Shown: positions 17,708-26,903, numbered from the stretch's first letter. The stretch: DNA of 64,000 nt from a candidate division TA06 bacterium B3_TA06 (GCA_005223075.1 NJBO01000012.1:1-64000); one strand, 5' to 3'. The notes: a model not told the origin generated them from the sequence alone. Translations and numbers: made by a program.

Positions 17708-18189
17708 GGATTGCGATCTATCCAGGCACCTTTGATCCCATAACCTACGGACATCTTGATGTTATCAAGCGCGCGCTCTCTTTATGCGATAAGCTCGTGG
17801 TGGCAGTGGCCGATCGCAGGGAGAAGGCCCCGCTCTTTTCGGCAGAAGAACGCGCCGAGCTGATACGAGAGGTGCTTGCCGACGAGCCTAGGGTGGAGAC
17901 AGAGGCGTTCTCCGGCCTTCTTACCGAGTTCGCCAAATCCAAGAATGCAAACTTCCTGATCCGCGGGCTTCGAGCAGTATCCGATTTCGACTACGAGCTG
18001 CAGATGGCATTAACCAACCGCAACCTCGCCCCTGAGATAGAGACCATCTTCCTCATGCCTGCCGAGAACTACATCTTCATCTCCTCATCGCTTGCAAAGG
18101 AGATCGCCCGTCTTGGCGGAGACGTTTCCGAGCTTGTGCCGCCGGCGGTCGAGAAGGCCTTACACGAGTGCTTCGCGGGCAACGACTGA
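17704..18189 (+). CDS. coaD: Phosphopantetheine adenylyltransferase
   Basis: 161 aa, GTG start overlapping rsmD. It catalyses the fourth step of coenzyme A synthesis, joining 4'-phosphopantetheine and ATP to give dephospho-CoA. Nucleotidyltransferase motifs: YPGTFDPITYGHLDVI with the TxGH site; RGLRAVSDFDYELQMAL; and the ISSSLAKEIARLGGDV motif. Full family length. Last gene of the gyrA cluster, followed by a repeat-rich spacer. Confidence 0.95.
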   Translation: MRIAIYPGTFDPITYGHLDVIKRALSLCDKLVVAVADRREKAPLFSAEERAELIREVLADEPRVETEAFSGLLTEFAKSKNANFLIRGLRAVSDFDYELQMALTNRNLAPEIETIFLMPAENYIFISSSLAKEIARLGGDVSELVPPAVEKALHECFAGND

Positions 18190-18225
18190 GCCGTTTTGCC
18201 ATTGGAGGAAAGGGTTATTTAAGAA

Positions 18226-18291
18226 GTAGGGGCAAGGCATACCCTATGAGACGCCAAGCATCTCAAGGGGCACGCTGTGCCGTGTCCCTAC
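18226..18291. repeat. GTAGGGGC-family palindromic element
   Basis: Begins GTAGGGGCAAGGCATACC and ends CGTGTCCCTAC, with an inner GGGGCACGCTGTGCCGTG portion. Inverted ends place it in the same family as 49156-49183. Confidence 0.55.
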
Positions 18292-18630
18292 AAATTCTGA
18301 CTAGAGAGATATTTCCCGGGGTCCCCGAACGGATGCGCCTGTACCCCCGTCGGGTGAAGCAGCCGTTTGGGGTGTATAATCCCCTCCCCCTTGATCCCCC
18401 TTACCCGACTGGGGCACTTACGCCACCAGGGAGGGGGAAACGATTTATCAGAGGGTTCTCCTCTCTCTTTGGGAGACGTAAGTGCCACCGTCTGGCAGAA
18501 GTTAGAGGTGAGGGTGTCATTGCGAGGGAGACGGAGTCACCCGAAGCAATCTCATAATATTCATTTGGAGTGCAACAACCGCGTTGTTGCGTTGTTGTTT
18601 CAGCATGACAGAATAACAGGGTTGCTCCAT
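18292..18630. other. Repeat-filled spacer before hslU
   Basis: No gene can be supported here. It holds a C-rich and G-rich inverted arrangement (CCCCTCCCCCTTGATCCCCC near 18380 and CCAGGGAGGGGG near 18425) like that at 37781-37864. A GTCATTGCGAG...GAAGCAATCTCAT element lies at 18515-18558 (variant at 29125-29190), and the GTTGTTGC element at 18562-18590. Confidence 0.5.
18562..18590. repeat. GTTGTTGC dispersed element, copy 1
   Basis: CATTTGGAGTGCAACAACC then GCGTTGTTGC, containing the GCAACAAC/GTTGTTGC inverted repeat. It is repeated at 39412-39441 with a single extra T. Confidence 0.8.
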
Positions 18631-18639
18631 AATTCTGAC

Positions 18640-18667
18640 TTGACATACGCCGTATCCATCTTATCAT
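18640..18667 (+). promoter_or_regulatory. hslU promoter, leaderless type
   Basis: TTGACA (18640-18645), 16-bp spacer, TATCAT (18662-18667). ATG 6 bp downstream. Confidence 0.7.
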
Positions 18668-18673
18668 AGAAGT

Positions 18674-20062
18674 ATGGCTGAAGCTTTAGAGCGTATATCG
18701 GCTCCTTTGGGAGTGCTTATACAGAACGGTATGTTCACGCCGTCGCAGATAGTCAGAGAGCTTGACCGCTACATCATCGGTCAGGATGCGGCCAAGCGCG
18801 CGGTGGCCATAGCGCTCAGAAACCGCTGGCGCCGACAAAGGGTCTCCGGACCCTTACGTGACGAGATATATCCCAACAACATCATGATGATCGGCCCAAC
18901 CGGCGTGGGCAAGACCGAGATCGCCCGACGTCTGGCCCAGCTGGCAGAGGCACCGTTCGTCAAGGTCGAGGCCTCCAAGTTCACCGAGGTCGGATACGTG
19001 GGCCGGGACGTTGAGTCCATGATACGCGAGCTTGTCGAGATCGCGGTCAAGATGGTCAGGGAAGAACAGACCCTAAAGGTCCAGGCCAAGGCTGAAGAGC
19101 ACGCACGGGAGAGGGTGGTCGACCTCCTCTTACCCAGCATGCCACAACCCAGGGAGGGCGAACCGGACACTCGCGCCGAGACCCGTGCCAAGCTCAGAAA
19201 GATGCTTGATTCAGGCAGGCTGGATGAACGCACGGTGGAGATCAACACCTCACGTGAGCCCGCAGGACTCTTCGACCTCTTCCGCATGAGCGGCATGGAC
19301 GAGGTCAATGTCGAGCTTCAGGATATGCTTCAAAACGCCCTGCCGCGCAAGCAAAAAACGCGCCGCGCAACCGTAAAGGAGGCCCTAAGGATACTTATCC
19401 AGGAGGAGGCGGCCAAGCTTGTAGATATGGAAGAGGTAACCCGGCTGGCCAAGCAGCGTGCCGAGAACTCGGGGATCGTCTTTATAGACGAGATAGACAA
19501 GATCGCGGTGGGCGAGGGCACGCGGGGGCATGCAGGACCGGACGTATCGCGCGAGGGCGTGCAGCGAGACCTTTTGCCCATCATAGAAGGATCAAACGTA
19601 TCCACAAAGTACGGGCTGGTTCGCACCGATCATATCCTTTTTATCGGTGCGGGTGCTTTCCACAAGACCAAGCCCTCGGATCTGATCCCCGAGCTTCAGG
19701 GCCGCATGCCCATAAGGGTGGAGCTTGACTCCTTGACCAAGGAGGATTTCGAGCGCATTCTGACCGAGCCTGAGACAGCGCTCGTAAAGCAGTACCAGGC
19801 TCTGGTCGAGACCGAGAACACAAAGCTTAGCTTCACCAAGGATGGCATCGTGGCCGTGGCGGAGATCGCGGCACTGGTTAACGAGCGTTCTGAGAACATA
19901 GGCGCGCGCCGGCTGCACACGGTGATGACTACCTTATTGGAGGATTATCTCTACAACCTGCCGGAGTCGGGCGAGCGGGCGATTAAGATCACTGGCAAGG
20001 CCGTTCGCGCCAAGCTAGACGCCATCGTCGCCGACGAGGACCTGAGCCAGTACATTCTGTAA
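18674..20062 (+). CDS. hslU: ATP-dependent protease ATPase subunit HslU
   Basis: 462 aa. AAA+ unfoldase that feeds substrates to the HslV peptidase. Seen: N-terminal '[34 protein letters not shown]'-type start; Walker [10 protein letters not shown] (~res 74); the GYVGRDVES pore loop; the helical I-domain (~res 110-230); Walker [13 protein letters not shown] (~res 266); and the C-terminal tail [10 protein letters not shown], which docks into HslV. hslV normally lies just upstream, but here the upstream DNA is repeats and a private promoter. The intact tail predicts hslV elsewhere in the genome. Confidence 0.95.
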   Translation: MAEALERISAPLGVLIQNGMFTPSQIVRELDRYIIGQDAAKRAVAIALRNRWRRQRVSGPLRDEIYPNNIMMIGPTGVGKTEIARRLAQLAEAPFVKVEASKFTEVGYVGRDVESMIRELVEIAVKMVREEQTLKVQAKAEEHARERVVDLLLPSMPQPREGEPDTRAETRAKLRKMLDSGRLDERTVEINTSREPAGLFDLFRMSGMDEVNVELQDMLQNALPRKQKTRRATVKEALRILIQEEAAKLVDMEEVTRLAKQRAENSGIVFIDEIDKIAVGEGTRGHAGPDVSREGVQRDLLPIIEGSNVSTKYGLVRTDHILFIGAGAFHKTKPSDLIPELQGRMPIRVELDSLTKEDFERILTEPETALVKQYQALVETENTKLSFTKDGIVAVAEIAALVNERSENIGARRLHTVMTTLLEDYLYNLPESGERAIKITGKAVRAKLDAIVADEDLSQYIL

Positions 20063-20081
20063 AAACTTGATTACAACGGCC

Positions 20082-20109
20082 TTGACAAAATCCAACTTCT
20101 AGTTATACT
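20082..20109 (+). promoter_or_regulatory. Promoter of the 334-aa/PIN gene pair
   Basis: TTGACA (20082-20087), 16-bp spacer, TATACT (20104-20109). Leader of about 10-16 nt with TTGGAGGCG before the ATG. Confidence 0.7.
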
Positions 20110-20125
20110 GTAATTATATTCCAAC

Positions 20126-21130
20126 TTGGAGGCGATCATGGCTGGAAGTAACGTTACACATCTACTCACGATAAAGCTTGACGGCCCCAAGATCAAGCCG
20201 GGGCGTATCCCATTAAGTGATCTAGTGGCTTTAGGCGATAGGCTGATGAAAGCCATTGAACGCTCCGCAATGATATTAGGAGGAAAAGCGGTTAGTCTAA
20301 AGCGTGGCCGCAGAGCCAAGAAATTAAGGGAACCCTGTGCTCTTGACTTGGTAAGTATAGGCAGAGGAAGTGTTACTCTGGGATTCGAACGTACAACGAA
20401 GTTACCCGAGTTTGACGAAACAGATCCGGGATTGCAGGTAATAGAGAAAAGTATACAGGGACTAAACAAAGTCGTAAGTGACGTTGAAAAACCACTACCT
20501 CCTGGCTTTGACGAAGGGGTTTTGCTGGCGTGGCGAGATGTAGGGAAGCCTCTCCTCAGTAAACGCATAACCAAGATGGAATTCACCCTCAACCACCAGA
20601 GGACGCCTTTAACCGTAACTTACAACAAAACCGGCTTCAATAGGATACAAAAACGTATTCGGAAACCCGTAACAAACCAAAGAACAATAGAAGGCCGTCT
20701 ATTGATGGCTGATTTCAAAGAAGAAGGTCCACGAATCAGAGTGCATCCCTCAATAGGTAAACCCGTAATCTGCTACTTTAAGGATTCGCTACGTGAGGAG
20801 GTGTATGAAAACATTCTGCACTTCGTAGAGGTAACGGGTGAAGCAAATATTAATCCTCAAACAGGGGAAATTATTAGCATCAAGATTTCAGATGTAAATC
20901 GCCTAGAAAGCAAAGAAGACGAACTCACAGACAAACTACCCTCCGGTTCACCCTTACAGGAAGGCTTTTGGTCAGAACTTTCTTTAGAGGAACTTGCTGA
21001 AGCGCAAGGCGTGAAGCGCTTAACTAATATCGAAGAAATCCTCGGTAAGTGGCCAGGGGATGAAAACGAGGGGGATATAGCGGAAGAAATCCGTAAATGG
21101 CGAGCCGAAGATCTCCACGAGGTTCGTTAG
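20126..21130 (+). CDS. Putative large antitoxin partner of a PIN toxin
   Basis: 334 aa, no recognised family. The N-terminal ~200 residues form an unassigned domain ('IPLSDLVALGDRLMKAIERSA', 'ALDLVSIGRGSVTLGFE', 'PPGFDEGVLLAWRDVGKPL'). The middle has TIEGRLLMADFKE and RIRVHPSIGKPVICYF. The C-terminal ~50 residues look like the toxin-binding tail of VapB-type antitoxins: FWSELSLEELAEAQGVKRL, then EILGKWPGDENE and IRKWR. A PIN gene starts directly at its stop. It is far longer than a normal VapB (about 70-90 aa). Function as antitoxin, autoregulator or RNA-binding partner is inferred from tail and context. A Shine-Dalgarno (GGAGGCG) precedes the ATG. Confidence 0.6.
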   Translation: MEAIMAGSNVTHLLTIKLDGPKIKPGRIPLSDLVALGDRLMKAIERSAMILGGKAVSLKRGRRAKKLREPCALDLVSIGRGSVTLGFERTTKLPEFDETDPGLQVIEKSIQGLNKVVSDVEKPLPPGFDEGVLLAWRDVGKPLLSKRITKMEFTLNHQRTPLTVTYNKTGFNRIQKRIRKPVTNQRTIEGRLLMADFKEEGPRIRVHPSIGKPVICYFKDSLREEVYENILHFVEVTGEANINPQTGEIISIKISDVNRLESKEDELTDKLPSGSPLQEGFWSELSLEELAEAQGVKRLTNIEEILGKWPGDENEGDIAEEIRKWRAEDLHEVR

Positions 21131-21529
21131 GTGGAACACGTTCTGATCGACACCAACGTACTCTCTTACATCTTTAAAAATGATACCAGAAGTTCTTCCT
21201 ATTTGCCATACCTTTCATCCGACAAACTCCTCGCTGTTTCTTTCCAGACTGTAGCTGAGCTATACCTTTGGGCAGAAAAGCAATCTTGGTCGAACCCCAA
21301 AATCAATGAACTGCAAAACCTGCTCCAGAAATTCATCATTGTCCTTTATGATAACAAACTAGCACATATTTGGGCCGGAATTGTCGCTACACGAGAAAGA
21401 ATCGGCACGCCTATTTCTTGCGCTGATGCATGGGTAGCTTCCTGCGCTTTACGACACTCCGCAACGCTCATTACACATAACAGAAAAGATTTCGAAAATA
21501 TTCCTAAACTTAAGGTTATTTCCCACTAA
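21131..21529 (+). CDS. PIN-domain (VapC-like) ribonuclease toxin
   Basis: 132 aa, GTG start immediately after the upstream stop. PIN fold with the four acidic positions expected for metal-dependent RNase activity: D7 in LIDTNVL, E43 in VAELYLW, D99 in CADAWVAS, and D120 in THNRKDF. VapC-type toxins cleave tRNA or rRNA when freed from the antitoxin. The tight coupling with the 334-aa gene supports a TA operon. All key residues are present, so it looks active. It converges on the PorV-like gene. Confidence 0.85.
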   Translation: MEHVLIDTNVLSYIFKNDTRSSSYLPYLSSDKLLAVSFQTVAELYLWAEKQSWSNPKINELQNLLQKFIIVLYDNKLAHIWAGIVATRERIGTPISCADAWVASCALRHSATLITHNRKDFENIPKLKVISH

Positions 21530-21562
21530 AATCCGATCAACTGTTATTGGCTTTGTAGAAAC

Positions 21563-23596
21563 TTACCCGCCGGCGAGGGCTTCGAGTTTGGCCTGGGCGC
21601 GGGCAAGGTTCTTGCGCGCGTTGGCGTGGCCCGGGTCTATCTCAAGAACCCGCTGCCAGTAGGAGATAGCAAGCTCGTAGTTGTTCTCGGAGTATGATTC
21701 AACCCCTAAAAGGTAGAGCTTCTGCACGTCGGCAGCCTTCTTTGCCGCCTTCTCGATCTCGGCCAGGTTCTGCTGCACCTCTATGTTTGCAGGATCAAGC
21801 TGCAGCGCGGCCCTTAGCTCCTTCTCCGAACGCGCCGGGTCCTGGGTTTCCTTGGCGCGCGCCAGGCGTCGCTGCACGTCCTCTGAGAGCCTGCGGTCTA
21901 TCTCGCCCAGCTTCTGCAAAAGCTCGGCGTTCTGGGGAGCAAGCCTTAAAAGCCCACGTACCTTAGACTTTGCCTCGGAGTAGCGGCTGCGACCCAGCAG
22001 TGCGCCAACCTCCTTGATCTCGGCTGATATATAGCGGTCGATCTCCTCCTTGGTCTTGCGCATGTAGTCGCGAGCCACCTCGTTGTCGCGATCGTAGTCA
22101 AGCACCTTCTCGAAGGAACGCATGGCGGTAAGGTAGTCCTGTGTGGCAAGTGCCTCGATGCCTTTCCGCAGGTCGTCCTGTATCACGACAGGGGCCGAGG
22201 CGATAAGCTCTTTGGTAACACCCTCTTCTGCATCCTCTTGATAGAACAGGGCAAGGCTGTGGGTTGAATCCTGGGCCAGTATCTGCTCGGCCAGCACCAC
22301 CAGCGCCACGTAGTTCTTGCTCACGTAGGCCTTTTTTGCCCCCTCAACCAAGGAGTTCAGCGCCATCTGTTCCTTCTCTGCATTAACCTTGGCAATCATC
22401 CCCTGCGCCTGGGTGTTCTCCGGCCACCAGATAAGTGCCAGATCCCAGCTCGCCAGCGCTTCGTCGTATCTGTCCATGTTGTAGGAGGTCATCCCCTGCT
22501 CATACAGGCTCTGGCTGGTGAGCTTCATCCGTTCAAGCGCCTCTTTCTCGGCCTCTTTGCGCGCCTCGGCAAGGAGCCGCTCTCGCTCCGCCTCGCTTGC
22601 ACCGAAGTGAAAACCTATATCAAGCCCGTGAATGCCGCCTGCGCCGAAGTATGTATTGGGCAGGTAGGAGTAGTTGATCTCCAGGTTGGCAAGCTGCAGG
22701 CCGAAGCCGGTGGCCAGACCGTTGATGAGGTGGCCGGCGATCCGCTCGGAGGTATAGCCCATTCTGAGCGAGAGGACCCGCCAGAGGGAGTACTCCAAAG
22801 CGCCCGAGATCACCAGCCCGCGCGCACCGTACCCCGCGCCTGCCAGGAGCGCAAGCTTGTCTTCCAAAAGCCCGTAGCGTGCAGAACCGCAGACGTAAAG
22901 CGGCTGCAGGGCGCCGTTGCTTTCGACGGTGTCGCCCGAGAGGGTGTCGGAGCCTGCAAGATCGAACCTCATGCGGGGACCGAGATTCTGAACAACAAGC
23001 CCCAGGCTCAAATCCCCGAGTTCCTGATACGCTCCGAGGTCTACAGCCACCGATGCGGCCTGGAAATCGGGGCTATCTTCGAGGTAGGGATTTGTGCCAA
23101 GGGAGACGGTCTGCGCGCGAAGGGCCAATCCGGCACTGAAACTTCCAAATCGACGGGAAAAGGAGAGCGCAGGGGCAAAGGCGGAAGCATTCGTGTTGTC
23201 TAGATAATAGTCGGGATTGGCAGGGTCGGGACGCACCTCGATGCCCTGCACATTGGCTCCCTTGAACCCCACGCTGAAGGTTCCGAACCTCGCTGGGAAG
23301 ACCCCGATCAGCCCCGCTGAATTCACAAACCCCATGTTCTGCATGCCCGCGATGACCACCGTCTGCTCGGCAAACGCCGAGGTAGCCGGGTTGTTATAAA
23401 GGCTCATGCGATCCGCGGGCACGGCCTGCATGACCTCTGCCAAGGCAAGACCTCGCGCGCCGAAGGAGACGTCAAGGATCGAAAGCCCGGGGGCCGAGGC
23501 CTCAGGAATGGACTGGGCAAGAACAGAGACTACCCCCAAACCCATCATCACCCCCAACATCAGAGAAAATCTCAACGAACTCTTGATAACACCCAT
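21563..23596 (-). CDS. PorV/PorQ-like outer-membrane protein with C-terminal TPR repeats
   Basis: 677 aa. A signal peptide ends at VLAQ (~res 28). Residues ~30-330 resemble the PorV/PorQ (UPF0164) beta-barrel: 'FGARGLALAEVMQAVPADRM', 'LYNNPATSAF', 'LSFSRRFGSFSAGLALRAQT', 'LGLVVQNLGPRM', and 'LGMGYTS'-like late strands. A Lys/Glu-rich linker ('EREAL..A..EAEKEAL') leads to several TPR units (~res 360-675) such as 'YEQGMTSYNMDRYDEALASW' and 'SYWQRVLEIDPGHANARKNL'. PorV helps type IX secretion in Bacteroidetes. The fused TPR half is unusual and may scaffold partners in the periplasm. It overlaps the upstream propeller gene by one base, forming an operon. Confidence 0.75.
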   Translation of the reverse strand: MGVIKSSLRFSLMLGVMMGLGVVSVLAQSIPEASAPGLSILDVSFGARGLALAEVMQAVPADRMSLYNNPATSAFAEQTVVIAGMQNMGFVNSAGLIGVFPARFGTFSVGFKGANVQGIEVRPDPANPDYYLDNTNASAFAPALSFSRRFGSFSAGLALRAQTVSLGTNPYLEDSPDFQAASVAVDLGAYQELGDLSLGLVVQNLGPRMRFDLAGSDTLSGDTVESNGALQPLYVCGSARYGLLEDKLALLAGAGYGARGLVISGALEYSLWRVLSLRMGYTSERIAGHLINGLATGFGLQLANLEINYSYLPNTYFGAGGIHGLDIGFHFGASEAERERLLAEARKEAEKEALERMKLTSQSLYEQGMTSYNMDRYDEALASWDLALIWWPENTQAQGMIAKVNAEKEQMALNSLVEGAKKAYVSKNYVALVVLAEQILAQDSTHSLALFYQEDAEEGVTKELIASAPVVIQDDLRKGIEALATQDYLTAMRSFEKVLDYDRDNEVARDYMRKTKEEIDRYISAEIKEVGALLGRSRYSEAKSKVRGLLRLAPQNAELLQKLGEIDRRLSEDVQRRLARAKETQDPARSEKELRAALQLDPANIEVQQNLAEIEKAAKKAADVQKLYLLGVESYSENNYELAISYWQRVLEIDPGHANARKNLARAQAKLEALAGG

Positions 23597-26500
23597 CAGC
23601 GCACCACCACGAAGGGCTTTGTGACCACCACCACGTCGTCGGGTTTTTCACCATCCGGAGCAGCATCACGAATCGCCTGGAAAGTTGGGTTATCACGGGC
23701 ATCAACGGTCAGGCGGAAGAAGTATACGTCCGCACCAAGATCTGATATGTCTATCTCCACGTAGTTGTGGTAGCCTGCGGAAACAAGATCGCCGCCTGCC
23801 TCCTCGTGATACAGGAGCCGCCTGGCGCGCGCGGTGAAGATCTCAAGCGTTACGCGCGCGTCGTAGCCCAGGTCGTAATAGACCCGACCCGTGCTCTGGT
23901 TGACCGCAGGCGAAGGCACAAAGAAGACCTGTTTGGGGTCAACAAGGATAGTGGTGTCGGGCCGGGCAAGCACCTCAAGGGTATCCTCAACCTTCGACTC
24001 AAGGACACCGCTTTGAGCATCGGCAATCACCCGATAACTTCCCTCAGGGAACTCGCCGGTTTTGGAGAAGCAAGCGTAAAGCGAGTCGTAATCTGCGGAA
24101 TCGGTGGGAAAACAGTAGTCGGGATAGAACTCATCGCCAAGCTCTGCATGCTGCAGGTGAAGCTGGATGGAGTCTGCGAGGATGTTGGACTTGACTACTA
24201 CCTGAAAGGTATCGCCTGCAAATATCTGATCCGGTGCGGAAAGGGTAAGGATGAGTATGTCAGGCAGGGTATCCGCCACCACGGTAAGGGTATCCACCAC
24301 CGAGGTAGTATCCAGTTCCACATAGGCGTTGGCAATCACCCGGTAGCTCCCCTCCGGAAACCCGGCGGTGTTTGAGAAGCGGGCGTAAAGCGAGTCGTAG
24401 CCTGTTGAATCGGCAGGGAAGCGGTAGTCGGGATAGAACTCATCGCCAAGCTCAATATGCTGCAGGTGAAGTTGGATGGAGTCCGTGAGGATGTTGGCCG
24501 TAACCGCAACCTCAAGGGTATCTCCTGCAAATATCTGATCGGGTGCTGAAAGGGTGAGGATGAGTGTGTCAGGCAGGGTATCCGCCACCACGGTAAGGGT
24601 ATCCACGGCGGCAGTAATATCCATCCCAAGGTAGGCCTGGGCTGTTGCTTGATAAAGGCCGATTTCAAGTTCTCCAGTGTTGAAAAACCATGCGGTAAGC
24701 GAGTCGTAGTTCACCGAGTCCTGAGGGGGATAGATGGAGTCTGGCCACGATACCTGCATGTCGGTAAGATGTTTTATGTGCACGGTTATGGAATCCACAA
24801 GCCTGTTGGCCCGCACCGAGATGTTGAAGGCGTCACCTTGTTGAACGGTATCGGGCAGCCAGAGGCTGAGCTGGACTTCAGGGGGCGGAAGGTCAACCTC
24901 GAACACATCGTAGAAAACACCTTCCGCCGAAGCCACGTAGACATGCGCCTTGGATTCTGCAACCCTGACCTCGCAGACCTGCGCCATGCCGGGCGCCGGA
25001 TCGGGACGAACGTCCCAGTTCTCGCCGCCGTCGGTGGTAAAATAGACGGAGAACCCCTTCTTAATCTGCTTGTACACGTCGGCGGCTAGCAGGAACTCGG
25101 GCAGCGAGGGGTCGGTTGCGATCCGCTGAACGTTCACGCTCTCCAGACCGGTGACCTTGCTCCAGCTTTCCGCACCGTCGGTGCTTACGCATACCTGATT
25201 GTTATCCAGGAGCGTATAGAGACGGGTTCCCGCGACCTCAAACTGGATCGGCAGGCCGTTGGCAGGCAAACCAGCATCTGCGGTCTGTTTAAGACTACCC
25301 TTCACCTCCGGCTCGTCGGTGCGGAAGCTACCCAGAACGGTGGCAACGTAGAGCTTGCGATCCAGGGGAGAGTAAGTGAGATCGGCTACCGCTCTCCACT
25401 CAAGGTTCTCGGTGACGATGTAGTTATCCAACCCGTCGCTGCTGTAGCAGATGCGATACTGGGTCTGGCCACCCCACCTGCCTATGGCGACAAACCAGAC
25501 CTCGTTTCCGTTCCCAGGATTAGAAACCACAAAGGGGACGATGCAGGGAGCACCCGTCTCGTCCGAAATTGTATACACGAGCCAACTTCTCCCTTCGTCT
25601 TTGGAGACCCCGATGCCGTTGAACAGCCCGGCATAAAAGATAGACCCTTCGTTGGTTTCTCCTGAGGCGAGATCGAAGGCCAGGGTTATATCGTTTGCGC
25701 CGGTTCTATCCCAACTCTCACCGGCGTTATCACTTATAAACCCGCCGCTGCCAAACGAAGAAACCATAAGCCTGGTTGGGGCATCCAGGTTGACCACGAT
25801 GCCCGTAAACGTCTGTGCGGGTAATTCCTCTATCACAGCCCATCCGCTTCCGACTCGGCGGTAAAGCCCGTCGAACGTAGCGGCCATAACGCCTCCTTCC
25901 CAACCGGCGAGATCGGTAACAAAAAGCGAAACCAAACCGTTACTTGCCTCAGACCAGCTGGAGCCGTGGTCGTGAGAAAGTGCAATCCCCCCGAACGTGG
26001 CTGCGTAAAGATCACCTCCGGCTGCCGCAAGATCTTGGATCTGCACACCCACAAGTTCCATGTCCCCCTTCCAGTCGCCCGGCCCTATGTGGGGATTTAA
26101 GACATAGGTGACCCCGCTCGCAGTCCCTACGTGAAGATACAGGGCACCGATGCTGCCGGATGTCCACTCCAATGAAAGGATTCCACTTGGCACATAGCCG
26201 GGAAGCTCTTCCGTTCTCCAGGTGTCCAGCGGCCGCCGGATTCGAATCTGGCGGTAGTTGGAGACCGCAACGGCAAGAACCTTTTCATGGACCGCGAGAG
26301 CCGAGATCTTTGCCCCTGGGACATGCCAGTCAGGAAAAATCTGAAACGATGCCCCGTTATCCTCCGAGAGCCACAAGCCGTTGCTCTGGGTGGCGACGAC
26401 AATGGTATCCCCAATACCGCAGATCCCCACGACATCGGCGTCGGTCGGGATGCCCTGAGCCTGAGACCAACCGGGCGCATCCTCTGCGTGCCACCAAAGA

Positions 26501-26769
26501 CCCCCTTTCCTGGGGCACGACCAGAGCTTGCTCTCGATAAACGCAACCTCGTTCATCCAGTCCACTGTGAAGGGGATCGGCTCGTATCCGTCTATCCTCT
26601 GCCAGTCAAAGCCGCCCAGCTTGCGGTAGAAGCCCTCGTTAGTGTATATGTAGGGGTTGGCGCCGCCGTCCACGCAGACCGCCTCCCCCAGACCGCCGTA
26701 AGGGCCGTTACTGCTCCACACCTGCGTGATGGAAAGAAGAACCTTGAACCCTAAAAGAAGACCCGCCAT
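23596..26769 (-). CDS. Large exported beta-propeller protein with three Ig-like repeats
   Basis: 1,057 aa. N-terminal hydrophobic segment MAGLLLGFKVLLSITQVWSS as signal. Residues ~30-640 contain many BNR/sortilin-like blades ('LWLSEDNGASFQIF', 'LSHDHGSSWSEASNG', 'ISDNAGESWDRTG', 'FTTDGGENWDVRP'). Residues ~650-950 hold three tandem Ig-like repeats of about 103 residues, the last two almost identical. The C-terminal ~90 residues form a sorting-like domain ('VTLEIFTARARRLLYHEEAG', 'DLGADVYFFRLTVDA'). Probably a surface protein exported together with its PorV-like neighbour. The promoter lies 8 bp before the ATG and there is no Shine-Dalgarno. Confidence 0.75.
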   Translation of the reverse strand: MAGLLLGFKVLLSITQVWSSNGPYGGLGEAVCVDGGANPYIYTNEGFYRKLGGFDWQRIDGYEPIPFTVDWMNEVAFIESKLWSCPRKGGLWWHAEDAPGWSQAQGIPTDADVVGICGIGDTIVVATQSNGLWLSEDNGASFQIFPDWHVPGAKISALAVHEKVLAVAVSNYRQIRIRRPLDTWRTEELPGYVPSGILSLEWTSGSIGALYLHVGTASGVTYVLNPHIGPGDWKGDMELVGVQIQDLAAAGGDLYAATFGGIALSHDHGSSWSEASNGLVSLFVTDLAGWEGGVMAATFDGLYRRVGSGWAVIEELPAQTFTGIVVNLDAPTRLMVSSFGSGGFISDNAGESWDRTGANDITLAFDLASGETNEGSIFYAGLFNGIGVSKDEGRSWLVYTISDETGAPCIVPFVVSNPGNGNEVWFVAIGRWGGQTQYRICYSSDGLDNYIVTENLEWRAVADLTYSPLDRKLYVATVLGSFRTDEPEVKGSLKQTADAGLPANGLPIQFEVAGTRLYTLLDNNQVCVSTDGAESWSKVTGLESVNVQRIATDPSLPEFLLAADVYKQIKKGFSVYFTTDGGENWDVRPDPAPGMAQVCEVRVAESKAHVYVASAEGVFYDVFEVDLPPPEVQLSLWLPDTVQQGDAFNISVRANRLVDSITVHIKHLTDMQVSWPDSIYPPQDSVNYDSLTAWFFNTGELEIGLYQATAQAYLGMDITAAVDTLTVVADTLPDTLILTLSAPDQIFAGDTLEVAVTANILTDSIQLHLQHIELGDEFYPDYRFPADSTGYDSLYARFSNTAGFPEGSYRVIANAYVELDTTSVVDTLTVVADTLPDILILTLSAPDQIFAGDTFQVVVKSNILADSIQLHLQHAELGDEFYPDYCFPTDSADYDSLYACFSKTGEFPEGSYRVIADAQSGVLESKVEDTLEVLARPDTTILVDPKQVFFVPSPAVNQSTGRVYYDLGYDARVTLEIFTARARRLLYHEEAGGDLVSAGYHNYVEIDISDLGADVYFFRLTVDARDNPTFQAIRDAAPDGEKPDDVVVVTKPFVVVR
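23958..24573 (-). repeat. Two 309-bp in-frame tandem repeats
   Basis: Unit 1 is 24573-24265 and unit 2 begins at 24264; each starts with the codons for PD(T/I)LILTLSAPDQIFAGDT. A third, more diverged unit precedes them in the protein. The close DNA match points to recent duplication or homogenisation. Confidence 0.75.
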
Positions 26770-26777
26770 ACATTATC

Positions 26778-26805
26778 ACTTTACGGAATATTATTAACTT
26801 GTCAA
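26778..26805 (-). promoter_or_regulatory. Promoter of the propeller/PorV operon
   Basis: Minus strand: TTGACA (26805-26800), 16-bp spacer, TAAAGT (26783-26778). ATG 8 bp downstream. Confidence 0.5.
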
Positions 26806-26861
26806 TAGGGAATTCACCCCACGCCGTTGCTTCGCAACGCCGCGGGGACCCCGAACTTAAT

Positions 26862-26894
26862 CCTCCTTTCGCCTTGCAGGCGAAAGATCGGAGG
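26862..26894. repeat. Hairpin of the AATCCTCCTTT family
   Basis: CCTCCTTTCGCCT-TGC-AGGCGAAAG-ATC-GGAGG, a long interrupted stem between two leftward genes. It shares flanks AATCCTCCTTT and GATCGGAG with 9275-9307. It may end the upstream (26904-28325) transcript. Confidence 0.55.
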
Positions 26895-26903
26895 ATCGGA
26901 ATT

